Numbered from the stretch's first letter, positions 11,095 to 22,790 are shown. The stretch is 64,000 nt of DNA from Chiridota heheva (GCA_020152595.1 JAIGNY010003313.1:501001-565000), one strand, 5' to 3'. The notes: generated by a model not told the origin, from the sequence alone. Program-made: numbers and translations.

Positions 11095-11215
11095 CTGAAA
11101 ATATGAATAATGCCATTCGCATCTCAGGACAACTTGTCTGCATTGGCTCTGCCATGCACGATGTGGGTCAGGACTTCACGTCGTTAACAAATACAATGCC
11201 CCATTGCTACACCAC
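11095..11215 (-). pseudogene. Decayed duplicate of the 12.3-kb propeller exon
   Basis: It aligns with 12,227-12,340 together with some flanking intron (AAGTCCTATT...TTTTTACCTGAAAAT). The donor CAG|GTAAAA is retained. A loss of about 7 bp near GAAGTCCTGACC and another within GATGCGAATGG break the frame, so the blade motif VALGCHNGTIHIF becomes VVLRCEWHYSYF. No intact reading frame joins its neighbours in phase. It is best read as a tandem exon duplication whose second copy has lost function. Confidence 0.65.
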
Positions 11216-11404
11216 TTCAGTCCCGCACCATATATCTTAACATATATTCCGTTGTGTTCATTATCTCACTTAAAGTATTTCTAGCCACTTACACTTATAG
11301 CCCTTTCTTTTGTTACCTTTAAGTTCACTTTGTGTTTTTGATACATACCCTCTTCTCTTGCTGTGTCACTTCTGCTCAAGTCTTACTGCCAAGTTACAAT
11401 AAAC

Positions 11405-11695
11405 AGCCTAAGCAATGACGATCCTCTTAGACCCACATCAGCTCGGGTAATTGTTACAGTACCATGAATGCTTAGGTAGAACATATTCACTATTTTTCAA
11501 GTTTGTTTCGATGGCAAGGTGTAGAAGGGAGGTTCTGGCAGTACACCTAATGCAAGTTTGATCAAGCTAAGCAATGTGCATCCTCTTAGACCCACATCAG
11601 CTCAGGTAATTGTTACATAACCATAAATGCTTAGGTAGAAAATATTCACTATTTTTCAACTTTGTTTCGATGGTTGGGTGTTGAAGGAAGGGATG
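11405..11695. repeat. Tandem duplication, ~160-bp unit
   Basis: CCTCTTAGACCCACATCAGC, AGGTAATTGTTACA, AATGCTTAGGTAGAA and TTTGTTTCGATGG recur in order at 11,420-11,520 and 11,580-11,680. This is a two-copy tandem duplication within an intron. Confidence 0.85.
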
Positions 11696-12226
11696 CAAGA
11701 AAGATTTCTGGTCAATTTTGATGAGTTTTGTGCAATTCATATAGATTTAAATAGCTTTTAAAGAAATTTTGATGATGTTGCCTCTACATATCCAGAATAA
11801 ACTCTACTAGACCCTGAGATGTTATCTTTATATTTTGATGTACACTACGTGGTCTTAATCCCTCTCTTACAACTTCTTCACAATGTATGACTGGTTACGA
11901 TGGTGATAAACGTGAACTTAAAACCTAACCAAAGACCTGATTTATACAACACTGAGGGGAAAGGAAAGATCCATGGCTGTCAGTTCATATACAACAAAAT
12001 ACATGTGACAAATAATTGATGAGCTATTTCTGGAAAACCACAGAGCTATCTACAGAATAAAACAAATTATGGACATGAATGAAGAAACATATATTTTACC
12101 TTGTTTTTCACAAGCTTATTAGAAAGTATTCTTTTCAAACAATGGTAGTGGTATTTCATCCCTTTAAAGTTGAGTAAATCTATAACATTTCAATAAGTCC
12201 TATTGCAATATTTTTTTTTTTTTTAC

Positions 12227-12358
12227 CTGAAAATCTGTGAAAATATGAATAGTGCCATTGTGACATCCCAGGGCAACTTGTCTGCATTGGTTCTGCCATG
12301 TATGATGTGGGTCACCATTTTCAGACTTCACGTCCTTAACAAACACACCGCTGCACAT
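12227..12358 (-). CDS. Beta-propeller protein, exon (blade VALGCHNGTIHIFTDFQ)
   Basis: A 44-codon minus-strand exon between acceptor CTACTCCATAG and donor TTTCAG|GTAAAA, phase 0 at both ends. It reads MCSGVFVKDVKSENGDP, then HHTWQNQCRQVALGCHNG, then TIHIFTDFQ. 'VALGCHNGTIHIFTD' is a clear propeller-blade signature. The acceptor is followed directly by ATG, so this exon could also start a shorter isoform, but phase continuity with the exon at 16,871-17,044 favours an internal exon. A decayed duplicate lies 1.1 kb downstream in the gene. Confidence 0.75.
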
Positions 12359-12424
12359 CTATGGAGTAGAACATCATCAAACACAATGCTAATTTGCATT
12401 CCAGGCTGCAAAAAATGTGGGTGA

Positions 12425-13605
12425 AATCCCCCTCACTTTGCACTAGTGGGGTTATTTACAAGAATTATATCTACCGCCTATGCTATTAATATATGCAAAT
12501 GCCTGGATGAGAGACCCATGTAATCATTCAACCAATCAGCTGCAGGGATAATTGCAACAATCATTCAAATTCTAAACCGTTGGTGTTCAGTGCAGAGGGC
12601 AAAATGGTATGAAATTGTGCCTAGTAGTGTAGAAGTTGGGGGTGAGCCTAGCTATTTTCGATGGGAACTCAGCCCCTCTAGCTATATTGAATAACTGCGT
12701 ATTTTGAGCAGATAATGCATTGTTGCATGTCAATAACTTTAAACATTGGAGGGAAGAGCCCCCTAGCTCACAATTTAGTTCTACAACACTGCATTGACCT
12801 AACAACACAAAATAAGAAAACAGTATCGAGTGCTTTCAGCAACCAATCGCTTTTGTGAATGAGACAACCGATTTTTCATAACAGTAAAACGTGTGTAAAT
12901 CTAGAGAATACAGTTTATAGAAAGTTTTTAGTCTGGTATCGAATTTCATTACCAAATCACACTACAATTGAAGTCATTGAATAGTTCAGTGAAGTGGCCA
13001 TTTCTGCATGCATAAACTGTTGAGTATTTTGTGAAATCTTATATTTAATAGGCTTGACCCCACACCCTAGTAAACTGTGCAGACGATCAGGATTCCTGCA
13101 GTATTTGATTGGTCAATTATGGACATGTGAATTTCGGCTATGTGACATTATTCGAATTAGATTTCTGGAAAGTATCAATTCCACATAAAAAGGTCTATGC
13201 TATTGGTGCATGCTGTCCCAAATGCAATCAATATTCTTTAGTGTCCCTTAGAAGTCAGGAGGTTCTAAATATCCTCACATAGGCCTGTGAAGGTAGGATA
13301 TAATTTAAGTAAATATACACTTTGGCAGCCACCTCTATGCATGTTCTAGAAAAGATTAAGAACTAATCAGGATCATACTTGTATTCATCTCTTGGTCAAT
13401 CATCCAAAGGAGATTGTTCGTCCCATTTGTGAATTTTTGTACTTTTAGTAGAGTAAATTATATCTTATTAAACGTTTGATGCTACATTCATGAAATTTAC
13501 GATGCAGAATAGCTTTGATTTCACTTCAAAAAAGAAGACTTTGAAGTTCATGGGGTCAAATAAAGAATTTTCATGGGAACATTGTTTTAACATAATAACT
13601 CATGA
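12425..13605. other. Intron, nothing recognised
   Basis: Unique-looking AT-rich intron sequence. No repeat edges or long reading frames could be supported. Confidence 0.35.
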
Positions 13606-13755
13606 TGGTTTGTTTGTTTGTTTGATGAGGGCTTAACGGCACCATGACAACGAAGGTCAAATTGTGCCTGAGAGGTCAGATCATTCTAGAGGTAGGAAGG
13701 AAAGGAAACAGAGGGAGAATGAGAAAAATTCAAGAACAAAAGGTCAGAAAGATGG
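13606..13755 (-). mobile_element. I-like LINE, 3'-UTR-only fragment
   Basis: GGTTTGTTTGTTTGTTTGATGAGGGCTTAACGGCACCATG is followed by AATTGTGCCTGAGAGGTCAGATCATT and AGAGGTAGGAAGG. This is the inverse of the 3' end of the LINE at 8,900-9,028, including its CAAA tail. About 150 bp were integrated, an extreme 5' truncation. Confidence 0.92.
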
Positions 13756-14214
13756 AACTTTGATGAAATATCAATGAGGACAAACTTAGATTTACATAAT
13801 CCCTTCACCTTAGCTCTGGTATGTATTAAAGGTCTATGACTTCTACTTTACGGATTATTGGTTAAAAGAACATCAAAATCTGAGCAGAATAGGTTTTGAA
13901 TTTTGAAAATAGTACTTTTACTTTTTAAGAATGGCTGATCAAAAGTTAATCAGTTTTTATTTCATGCAAATGTATGACTGGATAGAAAGCCCCAAATCTT
14001 TTGTAATTCTTGAAATTTCTTTCCTAAATCTTAGTCATTGAAAATGATGGAACGGTCTATTCCTGCTAGAATTTATTTGGGGCATGGCAAAGACTCACAA
14101 AACGTTTGGTCAAAAGTTGCTACACGACTTCCAAGAATTGTGATAGGAAATACCAAGGTACTACTGTACATCACAAAATTTGCGTGATCAAATATGCAAG
14201 TTAATGCCTAAGAT

Positions 14215-16470
14215 TTGAAAATGTTGGATAAGTAGAGCAGGCCACGCCAAGAATGTGATTGATTTCATCCTTGTCGCACAATCTATTCGCAACTGCATAA
14301 TTGATTGCCGCACCTTCTCTGCTTCTTTTGACACTGACCACCGTCTCCTTTTGTGCAATATTAAGCAAAAATTCAGCTCTCCTTCTAGGAAAACGCACGT
14401 GGCCAGACCTAATATTAGTGCTTTATGTAATCCTGATGTCGCTCGTTGTTTCCGAGAGAATGTTGCAATGCATATTGGTGCTCATTCTGACTTATCTGAA
14501 ATTACAACAGCAGTAAAAGAGTTAGCAACAACAACGTCCTTTTCTCACAGAAGACACTCTCAATCTCATCAGCCGCAAGCACAAAGCTTTCAGAACGGGC
14601 TCAGAAGACTACAACCAGCTCCGTAATGCCACAAGAAGAGCTTGTAAAAGAGACCTCCACAACTGGCTGAAAACACAGTCTAATTGCATAAATGAAGCTT
14701 TTTACCGCAATGACAGCAAATCCGTGTTTGAAATAACCAGACGTATTACTCTCACCAATGCTTCACCCACCCCCACCATTTAAAGTGCTATTGGTCACTC
14801 ACTCAAATATACAGAGGAAGAAGTTGCCCGTTGGCATGATTACTCTCGGCTACTGTTTAGATCCAACCTTCCAGCAGTTTCTACAACTCCATACACTGCC
14901 TGCGAAGTTTCTCTTCTATCACTATCCGACACAATGCAGGCTATAAAGATGCTCAAAAGTAATAAAGCTCCAGGATGTGATGAACTTCAAGCTGATTTCC
15001 TTAAGGAAGCCTGCAAGGATACATCAGTCTTAACAGCTATTCATGTAGCAGTTAAAGAGATTTGAAAAACTGGTATCTGGCCAGAGGAAGCTACAATATC
15101 AACCTACGTGGCACTCTTGAAAAAGGGTGATTCAGGGACATGTTCGAGCTACCACACACTAGCTTTGATCAGTCACTCCAGTAAAATAGTTTTGTATCTC
15201 CTCCTCAATCACTCCAAGCTATTGCCAACGCTGAAGTCAGCCCCAACCAATGCGGTTTTATTCCTGGCAGATCTACAACTGATGCCATATTTCGCTTTAA
15301 ACTTATGGTTCAAGCTCATATCGCAGTGAAGAAGCCCCTCCACGTCACATTTGCTGATTTAAAAAAAGCATTTGACAGTGTCATCCACACAAAGATGTTG
15401 GACGTACTCCAAGACTTCAATGCCCCTGCTGATGTGCTTCACCTTATTGCTAACCTTTACTCCAAAGCTAAGGGCACCCTGACATGGAAAGGTTAAGTAC
15501 ACCAATGTTCAAGACACCAGTTGGAGTGCTGCAAGGATGTCCTCTCTCGCCAACTATTTTCAACCTTTACACAGAGGCAATGATGCGTGAATGGACTCAG
15601 GCAACTGAACATCTTGTACCTCCAGATGTTGAAGGCTTCACTACCAATGAACTCCGATATGCAGATGATATTGCACTCCTGGCACTAAGTGCTAATGATG
15701 TAGAAATCCAGCTACAGTCGCTTGGTGTCATTGCTTCCCAATATGGTCTCCAACTACACCCTGTTAAAACTGAGTACATGGTTATACAGCCCACACTAGA
15801 TAATCTCTCAATTTCATACAATGGTACTGCTATCAAACGTGTCGCTTCATTCCGCTACCTTGGCTCAGTCCTGTCCTACAACACTGATGATTCTGCAGAA
15901 ATACAAAGCTGCATTGCAATGGCAAAGCAGAGCATTACCCAGTGTACTTACATAAAATCCACTCACATTGACTTAGAGGTGAAGATGCTTCTCATTGTGT
16001 CCCTTGTCATGGCCAAACTTACATATGGTGCATCAACCTGGACTATGAAGAAAAATAACCTGGCAGCTCTTGATGCATTTAGAAGAACTATCTGGCGGCG
16101 CCTGCTTGGACTAACATGGTCTGACAAAATTTCCAATAACCACTTGCAACATCTGATTGGAGATAGATGGCTTTTTTTATCTGACATAATCCTGGAGCAA
16201 CAAGCTAAGTGGCATGGACATTGTGTTCGTAAAGGCCTTGCCCCCATGATGTCAGGCCTTCCCTCTGGTACCAAAAGATATGCTGGGCGCCCTCGTGCCA
16301 GGTGGATGGATGGCCTGAAAAGTTGGAGTGGATGGTCTGCATCTGATCTGGTTACTGCAGGGTGGTCCTGAATTCCACTTCAAAAACTTCAGCCAGACAC
16401 ATCCTATTTAATGACCCTGAAGATTGCGTCAATGAGCCGCTAGGCTTATGGCGATTGATTGATTGTATAA
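14215..16470 (+). mobile_element. RTE-like LINE, 5'-truncated and inactivated
   Basis: The first part (NVIDFILVAQSIRNCIIDC, then DTDHRLLLCNI) is the end of an APE-type endonuclease. The RT follows with FADLKKAFDSVIHTKMLDVL, GVLQGCPLSPTIFNLY and YADDIALLALSANDVEIQ. The C-terminal part (LGSVLSYNTDDSAEIQ, AKLTYGASTWTMKKNN, RRTIWRRLLGLTW, WHGHCVRKGLAP, GRPRARWMDGL) is typical of RTE-like elements. The longest intact frame is 15,484-16,371; frame changes and stops upstream inactivate it. It ends GGCTTATGGCGATTGATTGATTG, a short microsatellite tail as RTE elements use. It lies in the intron between the 17.0- and 12.3-kb propeller exons, in antisense. Confidence 0.9.
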
Positions 16471-16563
16471 TGGTCAATGGTGCTGTATAATGGTCAATGG
16501 TGCTGTATAATGGTCAATGGTGCTGTATAATGGTCAATGGTGCTGTATAATGGTCAATGTTTA
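16465..16563. repeat. 20-bp minisatellite, 5 copies
   Basis: Five head-to-tail copies of TGTATAATGGTCAATGGTGC, nearly identical, directly after the RTE-like LINE tail. It may have been seeded by the LINE's 3' microsatellite. Confidence 0.95.
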
Positions 16564-16870
16564 ACTGATTTTTATGAATCTTTTTGTGCTACTGTGATGG
16601 TTTCAAATATAATTTAAAGCACTGTAGTTAATGTTGCCTCGACATGTTAATATACAGTACCTTTAAATATCTATGCATATACTATAGCAAATTATAGTCC
16701 CAGGTGTCACATGAGCTTTCATCTGCTTCGTGTTACAGGTCCTTGATGACTAGACAATCATAACACAAAGCTGTCTTCTATACAGCTTTTCTTGTATTGA
16801 TAGATCATTAGATCAAAGGTGCAATTTTTATTTTTCGTACTTGAGAAATAGAAACAGGATGTTGACTTAC

Positions 16871-17044
16871 TGCTGAAACTGAGGACGGAGCACTGAGGGA
16901 GAGAACGACCGTTCCTTGCTGCAGCACATAAAGTGAGCTTTGATTGTCAGCGGCCAGTATGTAATTGATGGCATGACCAGCTCCTGAGCTAGATACAGAG
17001 AATGCTTCAAGTGTTTTCACTGAAACCTGCTGACTGGAGGAGCT
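16871..17044 (-). CDS. Beta-propeller protein, exon (INYILAADNQSSLYVLQQG)
   Basis: A 58-codon minus-strand exon between a strong acceptor (T-rich, CTGACAG) and a strong donor (GCA|GTAAGT), phase 0 at both ends. It reads SSSSQQVSVKTLEAFSVSSS, then GAGHAINYILAADNQSS, then LYVLQQGTVVLSLSAPSSV. 'INYILAADNQSSLYVLQQG' is a blade pattern. It joins in phase to 18,884-18,993 before it and 12,227-12,358 after it. Confidence 0.78.
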
Positions 17045-17339
17045 CTGTCAGAAAAAACAAAACAACAGATTTTATAACAATTAACCGCTGATTCTTATCC
17101 CTTAATGTAAGAACACAAAGACTGTAACAACACTTTATTGGAAAAACAAAGATGGATTTTGACAGGGAAATGATGGAAGATCAAGGGAAGAATGGAAAAA
17201 AATATCTAAATAATTGTTCTCACTGAGAGAAAATTTATCTCTTAAGAGCACAAAGTGATGTCATGCAGTGTGAAAGGATAAGGTCAGTAGACAGACGTGT
17301 CTGGACAAACATAAAGCTAAATCCATCCAAGCCATGAGG

Positions 17340-17590
17340 CTCATATAGGGCCATTGTTTATCCCCCGTTTCTATGGCGCAAACGGATAAAGTACATGACT
17401 CCCCGCGGCGGACCAGTCCATTGCAACTCCCCAGCAGTGCTGGTACCCATCTTACAACTGAGTGGACTGAAGCAAGTAGAGTAAAGTTTCTTGCTCAAAG
17501 TCACAATGCAGTGCTCACGACTGGAATCGAGCTCAGTACCGTTCGAATACGAGCATGACTCTTTAACCACTGCACCTCTTAACAACAAAC
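17340..17590. repeat. Dispersed repeat with GGCGCAAACGG...CTTTAACCACTGCACC
   Basis: It contains CAGCAGTGCTGGTACCCATC, TTGCTCAAAGTCACAATGCA, GACTGGAATCGAGCTC and TTTAACCACTGCACC. This resembles a widespread invertebrate repeat with a tRNA-like 'CTTGCCCAAGGACAC... TAACCACTGCGCC' consensus, recalled from general knowledge. Only one copy is in the window, so its edges are uncertain. Confidence 0.45.
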
Positions 17591-17935
17591 ATAATTGCAA
17601 AGCAATTCCATTCAGGAAACATTGAATTTAAAATAGGTCACAAGTTTGTATAAATAACTGGTCTGAGCCTACTGCATATGAGTGGCAACACACCCTTGTT
17701 GCTAATGCACTGTATTAATAATTGATCTTTCTTACTAATTGAAAATAATTTTTGTTCAAAATTTCTATGGGTGATGAATCACAGCTTCTATACAAGATTA
17801 TGTTTAAATTTTCTCCTGAAATTAAATGTCTATTAATAGAATTTCAGTTCAACACATACAAAGACTTTGTGGAATGCGATTTCACAACTAGACTGATTTC
17901 AGTGATTTTTACATACAGTTCAACTTAAAACTCAC
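17591..17935. other. Intron, nothing recognised
   Basis: AT-rich intronic spacer with no supported element. Confidence 0.3.
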
Positions 17936-18045
17936 ATATCTCCACAACATAATGAGGTTTTTGAACCCTTTCTTCACCATTTTGGTTCTTTTACTGTCCT
18001 CTTTCATACAAGATGAACATGCCTGACAGCTGAACGTATCATTAA
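17936..18045. mobile_element. Partial copy of the GTCCTCTTTCATA MITE family
   Basis: CTCACATATCTCCACAACATAATG, TTCACCATTTTGGTTCTTTTA and GTCCTCTTTCATACAAGATG match the right ends of the MITEs at 25,671 and 43,674. The left part is absent. Confidence 0.6.
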
Positions 18046-18883
18046 AAATATATTTTACTTTTGAAAAATATTTCTAAAAGCTTTTATGATTTATGAATAT
18101 TTAATTGGATATTGTTTTAATTTATTTTGCAAATAACAAATTTGGAGAGAAATTCCTTTTGTATGCATGAAAATAATAATGTCCCTTCCTGCCACTGAGA
18201 TGTCTGATAGCTAAATTTCTAATTCATCCAATTGATTATCTTCTGGACAATTTTGAAAATATTTTCTGCTATACTGCTCATTATATACAGCAGAAATCAT
18301 CAACCAATATCAGCGTATCATTAACAGTAATTGGCAGCTTAGACCAGATTCCCATACAAATGCTAAATCACTGTGACTACATGGTACATTCATCCAGAAA
18401 TGCATGTATGTAAATATAACAATGGGGAGGGGAGGGGCTGAAAATCAATAAGAGTGCATTTTCTATGACGTTGCTTGGTGATAAACAATTAGGTACGCAT
18501 AAACATGAAATAGGTTGCGGACAAAACACAATCACAATTTTCAATGTAAGAACATCCATTATTCAGTTGAATAGAGTATCCAAATTCTATCCCTAGATAC
18601 ATACAGGTACAGTAGCGTGTGTTTGTCCCAGTGGTATGAAATATACCAAAAGGAGTAAAACAGTGGTGATAGCAAGGCTGTAATTCCTGGGGGACAAGGG
18701 GACATGTCACCCACTTTTCCATAGAAGTTTTAAAAATCAGTACATTTTAAGGGAAATTTGCCTCTTCTCCCCCCACTTTCTGGGTGATAAGACTTTCAAT
18801 TGCATAAATAATTAGGTGCAGATGAGCCACTTTGCATATCAAGAGCACAAACAGTATGGTTCATTAAACCAGGAATAACCAAC

Positions 18884-18993
18884 CTTTTTCATTTGAAGCC
18901 TCGGCTCAAGTTTAGTTTTCCATTGCTGCATGAATGGAAGGATAGCACTGACCACTCCACCTGTGTCACTTATAACAATGGACATATTACCAG
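18884..18993 (-). CDS. Beta-propeller protein, exon (MSIVISDTGGVVSAILPFM)
   Basis: A 110-nt minus-strand exon between acceptor GTTTTCTTTCAG and donor AAG|GTTGGT, entering in phase 1 and leaving in phase 0. It continues the preceding exon as CIQVDEDS|TGNMSIVISD, then TGGVVSAILPFMQQWKTKLE, then PRLQMKK. 'D-x-TGNMSIVISDTGGVVSA' resembles the D-x-(D/N)-x-G calcium-loop and strand pattern of FG-GAP blades. Phases of both junctions match. Confidence 0.78.
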
Positions 18994-19173
18994 CTGAAAG
19001 AAAACAGGAGAATTTATTCATTTGTAAATCTTTTAATAATTTCTTTCACTTATAGCAAACCATTAAGAATACATACAACAAAAGCAATAAGAACTGACAT
19101 GAATGAACACAGGAAGTGAATTTTGTTAAATGTTCAAAATAATGCTTCATAATAATTGAATATGCAGTAAGGA

Positions 19174-19279
19174 CAGGGCCGTAATTCTCATCTAGAAAGT
19201 GGGTGGGGGGTAGGGGGGGGGGTGGGAAGGGGGGGGGGTGGGGACACGTCCCTCCTGTCTCCAGGAAATTACGGTCCTG
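19174..19279. mobile_element. 106-bp hAT-type mini-element with G-rich core
   Basis: Inverted ends CAGGGCCGTAATT and AATTACGGTCCTG are flanked by AGTAAGGA (19,166-19,173) and AGTAAGGG (19,280-19,287), an 8-bp duplication with one change, as hAT elements make. Between the ends is a G-rich run (about 19,198-19,247) able to form G-quadruplexes on the plus strand. Confidence 0.75.
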
Positions 19280-19644
19280 AGTAAGGGTAAGGGGTATTCC
19301 TAGGATTTAGGAACTGCCAACATGACAGGGTCTCATGTGATGTGGTACCAGATCTGATACCAACTGAGATAGTCAAGTGTGGTCAAATGGTCATGTAGAC
19401 TCATGTCAGCACACTGACACCTAGCTACAAGGATCACCTTCTGATTCAGTGCTTGCCCCAATTTACCTTCAAGCCTACAAGCAATAATTAAGTCTACATG
19501 TTTAAAATACTATACCATCATGCATAAGGTTTTTGAGGGCAATTCTGAAATGCTCTGCTTCACCAGAAAAACCTTCAAAATATAATATAAATAATAATGG
19601 CTATCACATGACTTGTTCTTTGCCAAGTTTTCAAAATGTGTTTT

Positions 19645-19870
19645 CTAACTTTTTACTTTCCATTTTTACTATGCACTTTTCTATTATTTGTCTTTCGCTA
19701 CTTAAAGAGACCAATGTCTTAACGAAGTTGGAATTAATTATGAAATTTCCCACGGTTCTGAATAGAGGTGTCAAAAATCTTCCCATGAAACTTCGCAACA
19801 GAAATAATCTTAATGTAGTCAATACATCTTTATATGCTTCCCTCTTTTGCAATTTAATGTACTATTCATC
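19645..19870 (-). repeat. Dispersed repeat family C, inverse copy
   Basis: AATTTCCCACGGTTCTGAAT, GGTGTCAAAAATCTTCCC and TGCAATTTAATGTACTATT are the inverse of sequence at 42,395-42,545 and 45,645-45,795. This is a non-coding dispersed repeat of unknown type. Confidence 0.7.
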
Positions 19871-20047
19871 ACACAATTACATGGGGGATGTTTTTAGAGC
19901 ACATAGTTACCACATATACTGTTGTTTCAACAAGAAATCTATAACAAAAATATTTAAAAATTATGATTTGTTTTCGTCCTGCGAATTCCCAATTTTCCCG
20001 CGGTTATAAGTGGCAGAACCATACATTTTTCCAGTTCTGTGTCTTAC

Positions 20048-20246
20048 TTGAATCTTCATCCACTTGGATGCATGAGACCGTGTGTTCAGCTGTGACATGA
20101 CGGCGGTCAAGGATCTGACCATTAGAAAAGATGGTCACCATTCCTCTTGGGTCTCCAGTTATGAGGTCAATCGAACCAAATTTGGTGACATCATGAAGAG
20201 CTGAACACTGGATTGGCCCACCTTTTGTCTCAAGGCAAGAAAATGG
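20048..20246 (-). CDS. Beta-propeller protein, exon (IDLITGDPRGMVTIFSNG)
   Basis: A 199-nt minus-strand exon between a strong acceptor (TTTTCTTTTCAG) and a strong donor (TCAA|GTAAGA), entering in phase 0 and leaving in phase 1. It reads PFSCLETKGGPIQCSALHDV, then TKFGSIDLITGDPRGMVTIF, then SNGQILDRRHV, then TAEHTVSCIQVDEDS. 'GSIDLITGDPRGMVTIFSNGQ' is the clearest propeller blade in the gene and resembles the ITFG2 pattern (ELVVGDxxGKVxVYKND), though the rest does not match ITFG2 as I recall it. Confidence 0.85.
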
Positions 20247-20465
20247 CTGAAAAGAAAACAAAGCAACAAATTTTACCAATTTTCTGACACTTTTTAAAAT
20301 ACACTTCATCAAAAATTTCAAAAGTATTAGTTTTAGTTTGACCTTTGAGGAAAGAAAGATTTTTACAAACAACAGTTTTAAAGGCAGACAATGTATTTGA
20401 AAAGGTATCATACTGTTATTTTTGTACAAGTCATGTTTTCCACGTCAAGTTAGTTGAGCTAACCA

Positions 20466-20660
20466 ATGGGTTAGCTCAATTGGTAGATGAACCACTTATC
20501 AGCCAGTAGGTCATGGGTTTACTTCCCTGCTAGGTCATACCAAAGACATTCAGAATAGTATCTACTGCCCTCTCACTTGGTGCTCAGCATAAGAGGTCGA
20601 AGCAGGGTGATAGTATAGGCTTGTGTGCAGTTTGTTATCTGTAGGTTTGAGTCCAAAGTT
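20466..20660 (+). repeat. tRNA-derived SINE-like element
   Basis: The head GGGTTAGCTCAATTGGTAGA fits a Pol III A box, and GTCATGGGTTTACTTCCCTG about 30 nt later fits a decayed B box (GGTTCGAATCC in tRNAs). Sequence after position 20,545 (ACCAAAGACATTC...) would be the body. The acceptor stem does not pair, so it is not a functional tRNA gene. Confidence 0.6.
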
Positions 20661-20754
20661 CCTATTCCACAAAATTCTATTGTTATGTAAATTACAAACT
20701 TTATATGAACACAACACTTTATTTCATTTATCTTAATATAATCTGACCACATCC

Positions 20755-21880
20755 TCACTACTTTAAGAGATATATAAACAAGTATCTTAATTGTAATGCA
20801 AATTTGTTAATTTAAATGAACACAGAACTTCTAAAGCTCATTAATAAGGTCCAATGCTTTTAATACCTGCGCCAGTAAGATTTGTGAATGTACATGAAGA
20901 GCATTCCTAATGTAGTAATGAGCAGATGTCTAACATTCTGCATGGAATTTATTATGCAATTAACCTGCTTAATATGCACGCATTACCTTACCATTCAGGA
21001 TAAACAATTGTCTTCACACATATCAAATTAATATGCACAAAAGCAACTCACTATTATTTGTGAACAATGCTCTTCGCAAATATCATCATTTGTGCAAATA
21101 ACATCACCATATCTTCCTTCATTTAAGACATAGGAAGAAATATTTTAATTGTTATACAAATAAGCTAAATAGTATACAAATTTACCCCCCCTCCCTCTCA
21201 ATTATGCTCATCTGAACAGGTCTACCAATGTCTCTACCTTGTACCAAGATACATGAATGTAAACCATTTTAACTTACTGTACGTTGCGATCTCAGGTTAA
21301 ACATTTTGCACAAAGGTCTATTGTTATGCAAATAATCTAATTAATATGCACACTACATCTTACAATTAAGTGTGAACATGCAATGCTCTTCACATAAATT
21401 TTAATTTGTGTCAGCAAAATCACCACACTCACCTTAACTTAAGAGATATCATAAATACAAATATGTTCATTGTTATGTAAATAAGCTAAGTAGTATGCAT
21501 ACACAACCTCAATCACGCTCATCTGAAAAGTACCAATGTCCTCTACCCCTGTGTAAAGTTACGTGAATATACACCATTCATAACTTAAGTTACTGTATGG
21601 TCTCAGGTAAAACATTTTGTTACGTAACCTAATTAATATGCACACTACACCTCACATTCAGTGTAAACAATGCTCTACATGATTTGTGTAAGCAAAATCA
21701 CTACACCCACTTTAAAAGAGATATCATAGAAACAAATATTTTCATTGTTATACAAATAAGTTAATTAGTATGCAGTATCCTCCCAATAATGCTCATTTTA
21801 AGAGTAACAATGTCCTCTACCCCTGTGCCAACTTATATGAATGTACACCATTTATAACTTTATGTATGAGCTTTGGGTAC
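20755..21880. repeat. Diverged ~300-bp tandem repeat, about 4 units
   Basis: AAGAGATAT(C)AT... recurs near 20,764, 21,127, 21,440 and 21,718. Each occurrence is followed by ATTGTTATNCAAATAAGCTAA, TAGTATGCA, TACCAATGTCCTCTACCCCTG and ATGAATGTACACCATT. The spacing of 278-363 bp and heavy divergence indicate an old array. Confidence 0.75.
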
Positions 21881-22589
21881 AAATTGTGGATCCCACCCCT
21901 GCCGACAGGACAATCCCTGTCTCTTTTTCAGGCGAGAAAAAAAAGGATAATAAAAGGAAGATAATGGTGAAGAGTGTTCAGAATTCTTAATTTGTTGAAT
22001 AGATACAGTATTTGTGATTTTAGTTGTAAGCTTCATCTGATTTGTGTAGAAACAGTGAGGGGAATGGGGGCACCTCTTTCCCCCCCCTCTCCCCTTCCCC
22101 TCATCCCCCACTTCCTCTCTCATACTTTTTTGAGAAAATTGTCCCCCCAAAAAAAGGAATAAGCTTTGCTTTTTATATTTTTGCTTTTAAAAAAACAAAA
22201 TTGCCTACAAAAATGGGCTAAATTTGAACACTTCGTCATGGGAGGGGGTCTAGGACCCCCTCACTTTTTAATGCTGGCTATGCCCCTGTGTAGAAATGAC
22301 TAAAATAAGACATTGCCTCAATAGTATTTGTCTATAATTTCATGTTTGTTAGGATGGTATAGTAACTGTGATTTAACAACTGTTGAATACATTTTCAAAA
22401 AGTGTTCCTGAGGTGGTGACATCTCTCTTCCCATATAGACTTTAGGCAGGTCATTTTCATACAAAGGTTTCCCACTTAAATATTTATTATCTCCTGGGAC
22501 AAGCCAGGTGAAGGGGGGGGGGGGGGCAGGGGGCACTTCCATACTGAAGTGGTAGGTATGTGCTTCCCAGGATTTCAAAAGTGGACTGC

Positions 22590-22790
22590 AGTATGAGAGA
22601 TTTTTGGTAACTGCATTATGACAGTATATGATTTTGATACCTGCAGTATAACATTAAGTGATTTTTTGATACCCGCAGTATAAAATTATATAATTATGGA
22701 GACCTGCAGTATAAAAATATGCGATTTTTTTATACCTGCAGTATGAGAGATTGGATTTTTGATACCTACACTACGAAAATTTTGAAAAAA
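22590..22790. repeat. Imperfect ~45-bp repeat (GATACCTGCAGTATAA)
   Basis: Five or six diverged copies of TTTTTGATACCTGCAGTATAA(A)ATTA occur with variable spacing. Non-coding. Confidence 0.7.

Noticed and set aside
17358-17600. Open frames on both strands with several Cys and Arg
   Set aside because: They lie within a dispersed repeat and have no recognisable domain.
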